Assembly (NCBI RefSeq): GCF_000003815.2
Contig: NC_049992.1
Span: forward strand, 20,966,698-21,028,697
Source of the DNA: Branchiostoma floridae
Taxonomy: Eukaryota > Chordata > Leptocardii > Amphioxiformes > Branchiostomatidae
DNA: 62,000 nucleotides
Direction of reading: 5' to 3'
Translations under genes and position numbers: made by a program
The notes under the pieces: generated by a model
Seen by the model: the letters and a program-made list of their open reading frames with translations, nothing else
The model's database searches: none
Told to the model about the DNA's origin: nothing
Shown here: in pieces, positions 43,601-49,600 of the stretch
How the letters are laid out: the number at the start of each line of letters is the position of its first letter
Numbering within the stretch: position 1 is the first letter of the stretch

Positions 43601-46600
43601 CTTAAACAGCTCGGTGACGTCATCAGGTGATGAATAAATTTGAATGTTTGACAGCTGAAATGAATCTCATTTTTAAAATCAGTTGCTCTTTAGTTTCAAG
43701 AGATTCTATCAGACGGCAATTAACTAGGCAAAACCTTTTCTTTTAGCATTTTGTTGACAATAACTCATTGCAGCATAACCATTGTAATTCCAATTATTAC
43801 ATTATTATTAAAATGTTATCAAGATAAGATTTTAATTTATTATTCTTATTCTTTATTAGGCGTCAAAGTGCTTCTGGGGTACCCAAATGTCACCAGCATG
43901 AGCACAGCTGTGCTGTTTGGCGTGGATGTATTAGATGACGTCTACCCTGATGACGTAGTGGAGTTGACTGACCTTACGCACGTTGGCATCTCATGGGAGC
44001 GTCCCCAGGAGGAACAAGCCATCACCTCCATATGTAAGTAGATAACAACAACCCCCACAGCTGTTCATTCAAAGTTAATACTTATTAATAGAATTGATAA
44101 GCCGATTTCTTTATGATAATAATTCGGTAGGGGAATCTATAACGCCTGACAACAGCTGTCACGTTGAATGTGCCGTGTGTTGTTTATTCAGACCTTAGCA
44201 TGAGTAGTAGTGAGGACGGAATCGATGACGTCTTCCCAGAGACTCGAGTTGGTTTTAATGACTCCGGCAATGTTGTCATCGCGGACGGGAAGGTAGAAAC
44301 TGGCGGCAAAGTCGTGAACATCACGGACGTACAGCAGAGTACTGAAGTAGAGCAGATGATGGGGCCTGGTAGATTTGTCATGGAGCCTGGCAGGTTGGTA
44401 CAGGCTGTTTACGTATTAGTGCGTGCAATCGCGTACAAATGTCATATTATGACAGTTACCACAAACAGGTAATCATTCATCATAATGTGAATAGGAAACA
44501 AATGTGAAGGATTAAACTTTTGATACGAATATTCTTTAGTAGAATATTTTAAGAACTTCTAGATGTCGTTGTGGAGGTACTTTGATCGTGTCATCTAGCA
44601 TTATAACACTTTTGTCGCAGGACTTTGTATCCAAAGATACTTGCCTGCAATGGTGCTCACCGGTGCGCAACTGCTAATGTGAAGAAGTTAACCTACATCC
44701 GTGAGTATAAATAGATAATTGCTTTGCGACTAGAAATGATGTTATCATCCCATTCAGCATCGACACCGTAAAAATGCAAATAAACATCAAAACATCAAAC
44801 AAGACTTTCAAAACAATTACACGCATATCCACATTAGTTTTTGTGTCTCAACAGTCAGTGCGATGAATGTTTGAATTGAGGAAGCATCAGTTCAATAATT
44901 ACATCGTCGATGAAGGTTAGACGTCAAGGTAATACGATACTCCAAAAACGGTAAATAGTACCAGACAAGTAAATGAATATGATTGTGGAAGTTGCATGCG
45001 ATAATTGCATCAGGCAAACTTTTAATGTCTATAACTTTCACTCTAATGATCATTATCTTTTACATACATTCTGAACCCTTTTCTGATCAGGACCACGGGA
45101 CCATGTTGTGACGTCCCATGGCGGCGAGGGAGTGGAGGTGGTGCTGAACAAGTCAGACTCTAATACCATATTAATAACAACGCCGGGAGGTCAGTTACTA
45201 CCACTTATCTAAATGTATATAAGTATAATTTTGAAGAATAGTTTGTGTCCGTTGGTTGCTGTGCATTATGGTAAGGAGGTGCCTAACCATATTCAAATCG
45301 TTTTTGTCAATCTGCGCGGGAGGGAGGGGGTCTTTTTAGGCCCGGTCCCTCTAACTCATGTTACTCGAAAACTGCTTTTATATGACCACCAAATTCTTAA
45401 TGATGCAGACGTCAATTATGAGTGAAATTCAAATAATTATGACGTCTTGATGACGTAATGACGTCATTATGATGTCATCAATGTGATTGTATTGGCTGGG
45501 ATGAAAGTTGGCACAGGCCTTAAAAGCCGTTCTAAAAGGGTTAAACAGACGAGCAAACCATAAAACCCATAAATATGAAATGAATGCATACTGTAATAAT
45601 CATTGATTCAGTTCAGTTTCATTGATTGATTCATGATATTAAGATATTATCCAAAGTCAAATCTTTACACTATAATTCAGGATTGCGAAGAGGAACGACG
45701 CTGGTATCTGGCTTACTTGAAAGCTATGACTACACATCAGACGCTTCAGCTGGCTTTAGATCATTCATCTCCGACCCACGTCTTTCAAAGGACTTTACGG
45801 ATCGCTGGCTTAGGATCAGGTACAAGTCAATCTTCGAACAAGTTGACATTACTAACTGCTACGCAAAGTGGATAGAAAACAAATCTCCATAGCCAACTTC
45901 ATATAAATTATATATATAGATAGATAGATAGATAGAGATATAGGGATAACACAATATATTACGTATGTTGCGCTCATGGCCTCTCGTTATGGCATGTATA
46001 AGTAAAACCTTTAACTCGATTTAGGTGAATGATGACCAAGTAGACTTATCGCCTTGAGAAAGTCGTGCAACATTTACACACGCCCGTTTTAGGACAACAG
46101 CCTTTACGCCAGACGGCTATTACTACGCTACAGTACAGCGACCAAATTCAGAATTGTTGTGGCCCTCAATTTCATAACTTCTTGAAACAGGGTAAATTGT
46201 TGGTTGGGCGTTAATTTCTTCGTGACCACGCTTGGGAATGTGGAGGTACCAGGTCCCATCAACATCACCCTGCCTATCAACACAACACTCATAGAGCCCG
46301 GACTGGAGCCACGTCTGCTCTACTGGAACTTGGGTAACTCAGCTTAATTTATAACATTCTAAAGAGCACAACTGTCAAATAGGCCAGTTCACACTTCAAT
46401 GTTGTCCAACTTGAATGAACTTGTATTGATCTGTAACAGATGCCGAAAGCTGGATAAGTCAGGCACACGCATATGGTTTCAACATGTTATTTATTTTTAT
46501 GACACACACGCTAGAGGATTTGCTACTAGTCCAGAATTTCTTCTTTTACTATGAACTGAATGAGTCTTTACTCGATTGCAAAAGAGAAAATGAAGAAAAA

Positions 46601-49600
46601 AACTGTTCCTTCTGTACGTCTAGAACATGGGGAGTGGCAGGATGCGCAGAGAACATGCGGGAAGCCACAAAGGCCCATAGAATGGACAAAACATAACGCA
46701 AGTTTTCAGGTACTTCTATTTCTTCTCAATCACTGTGCAATGATTACGTATATACTACGTGTCTGCATGTATTTTGATCAACAATATAGCATGGTATCAT
46801 AGTTATGACTGCTATCAGACTGAAACATGGCTAGGCATGTAAAGCTTTTCCAAAGTTAGTCACTTGTCGTAGTTAAAATATACGCTTTTTTTGCTTTCCA
46901 AGGTGTGCAAAACAAATACGTACAGCACCAAACGAGACCCGGGACGAGTAAGAGCGCTCAGAGCGGAAGACGAAACCGAAGAGTTCTTCCAAGGTTCCAC
47001 GCACTTCGCCCTCGCTGCGGTTAACAAAGACTTGTTCAACTCTCGTCCCGTCATCAGTTCCGATGCGTACATAACACTTCGTGAAGATGAAGAAAGGGCG
47101 ATCCTGATCAAGTATTCTGACACCGAGAACGATCGGCTTTCATTTTCCATCACTGTTCCTCCCAAGCATGGAAGGGCTCAACTGCGCGACGGAGAGGTTA
47201 GTGAAGGCTGTTATTGTTGCTGGGTTGACTGACTACTCTCTCTTCGCCGTCAGGGTTGCGAGGAGCTTACAATAGGCGTGGTGTGGGGCAGCTGCCATTC
47301 GTCGCTACCTCAAGTGACCTCAATAAGACAGTAATTATCCCAGGTGCGGTCAAATGACTGTATGTTTTGAACCACTCACACCGGGAAGGACCCTAACTAT
47401 TTTTTGATAAGTTTGGTTGGTCGAGGTGTGGCTCTCCTTAAACATGGTACACCCATTTAACGTCCTTTCCGAGGCTCTTTATACTTTTACCTAATGGTAA
47501 CATTTACATTTACATTTACAAGCTTTTTCAAGATAAGAAAACGGTATTCAGTTATGCACAAACACTGTTGTTAAATTAATGACATTTTAATGCACATTTA
47601 ATGGAAACGATGACTGTTGATCAAAATAAACTATCAATCGATCATTGTACTATCAAGAAGATGATGTCTAATATACTACTATTGCCTCCCCCTAAGGAGT
47701 TTCCGATCATTTGGTACCAGCCCTGCCTGGATTATTTCGGCACAGACACAATCAACATCTCTGCTGTAGAGATACTGCCAAACAACATGGCTCCACATCG
47801 CGTCAGCGTGCAGCTGGTGCTGGAGGTGGAGCCCCGCAATGACGACCCGGTCCTGTTTGTCATCGCTAACGACAGCCCTGTGTCCAAGGCTCCAGCATTA
47901 TCCGTAGAACTGACTGTTGAAGTTAACCGCTTTTCCAATGCCGTTTACAAAGATCTGCAGATCATTGTAGCTGCATATGATGTTGATAATTCAGACAGTA
48001 TAAATCTGGCTTTTGAGGCACAAAGCAACTGCACTCTGTTGATATCAAACCAAATACATCAGGTTAGCTTTAACACCAGCCACCCGTGTAGGGGTCAGAA
48101 CAACTGGTTTTCAGTCGTAGAAGCGTACGTGAAGAGCGGAACAACAGGACCGTTAGAGCTGGACTCGTGTGGAGCTGCAGCTCCGCATCCCCTACATGAC
48201 ATGGGCTGGGTGTTCACGAGGCTCACCTACAGACCGGCTGTAAACTTCACAGGTATGATTATCATATGAAGGTTTTTATACTTGACTTTCATACCTTACA
48301 CACTTTGCTTGTGTGTAACGGGTGGGTCCGTAAATAGTACATTGACGAGTTAAATGTCACAACAAATCAGTGTCTTAATCCAGGTCGTCGGTTGGTGTCA
48401 ATTTTGTTCAATCACTGGTATTTTATCAGACTCTTCTGTATAAAACTTGAAAACAAAAGCACATGCATAATCACCTCTCCACAATAAGACAATATAACCA
48501 ATAGTTCGTTCTAATTAAGAGCATTGTCGAAGTTTCGGCACTTCGCGATATGAGTACTATTTAGAGCGGTAGTTTGTGTCAGTTTGACGCCCGGTGTTAT
48601 TACTGTTCATTAGTAGAATCGTTCGCTTGCCTTTTCTTTTAACTTGATCTTCAGGTATGGATACTATCAAGGTCAATGCACGAGATGACCAAGGTGGCCT
48701 GTCCCGGGTCGTGAACCTTGACATATACGTGCTGGAGAATCTCTGCCAACATGGCGGATCCTGTGTTGGTGACGTCACAGATCCCAACTGTACATCGCCA
48801 CAGCGCAGTCAAGGTTTTGACGGGTAGGCTTTTACGGTATTAAAAATTCTTATAAGGAATTGGCAAATTCGTTTGAAACGCAGCGAAAAGATGATGTTAT
48901 GGGAAATATGATAGTATGCTTAACGTCGAACGTATTGTTGTGCGTCTACACACGTCAGAGTCAACAGACATGAAAAATAACAAGGTTTATTTTAAATGCT
49001 GCAGGTACTGGTGTGACTGTACCAGCACACCTGGCTGGACAGGCAGATTTTGTGAACTTGACTTTGACGACTGTTCCTCCACACCGTGTCCCGCAAATTA
49101 CACTTGTATCGACAAGGTAAAGTTTGTGTTTAGTGAAGGGATGCTTGAAAACAAAATGAAATGGCAATGTTGCGATTGACGGACACTGGAATGACATTAA
49201 AATTCAAGCTGGATACCAATCTGGGATTGGAGTTGGTCCTAGGACAGGCTGCGATTGGGATCTGTCCTAGCGCAATCGTCATTTCTACTATAGCTAGTAC
49301 AGATTGCAATGGGGATATGTTATAGGACCAACTCCGATCCAAACTCAAATAATTTTGAAAAGATATAGGAAACAGACTGCAATCGGGATCTGTACTAGGA
49401 CATAGGCGATTCTACTAGCACAGATTGCAACCGGGATCTGTCCTAAGCCAAACATCGATCCAAACTCAAATGATGCTAAGATATAGGAAACATCAATACT
49501 TTTTTGATGAATAATGATTTATTCAATATTACTGCAAACCTATTAACTTATTACACTCATTAACTTGTGTCACTTTTACAATTTTAACTTCACTCAAGAC

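Noticed and set aside
47601-47696. ATG-initiated upstream extension of the exon at 47697-48252
   Set aside because: The acceptor CCCCCTAAG at 47696 and the homologous exon border in gene B show that the extension is intronic.
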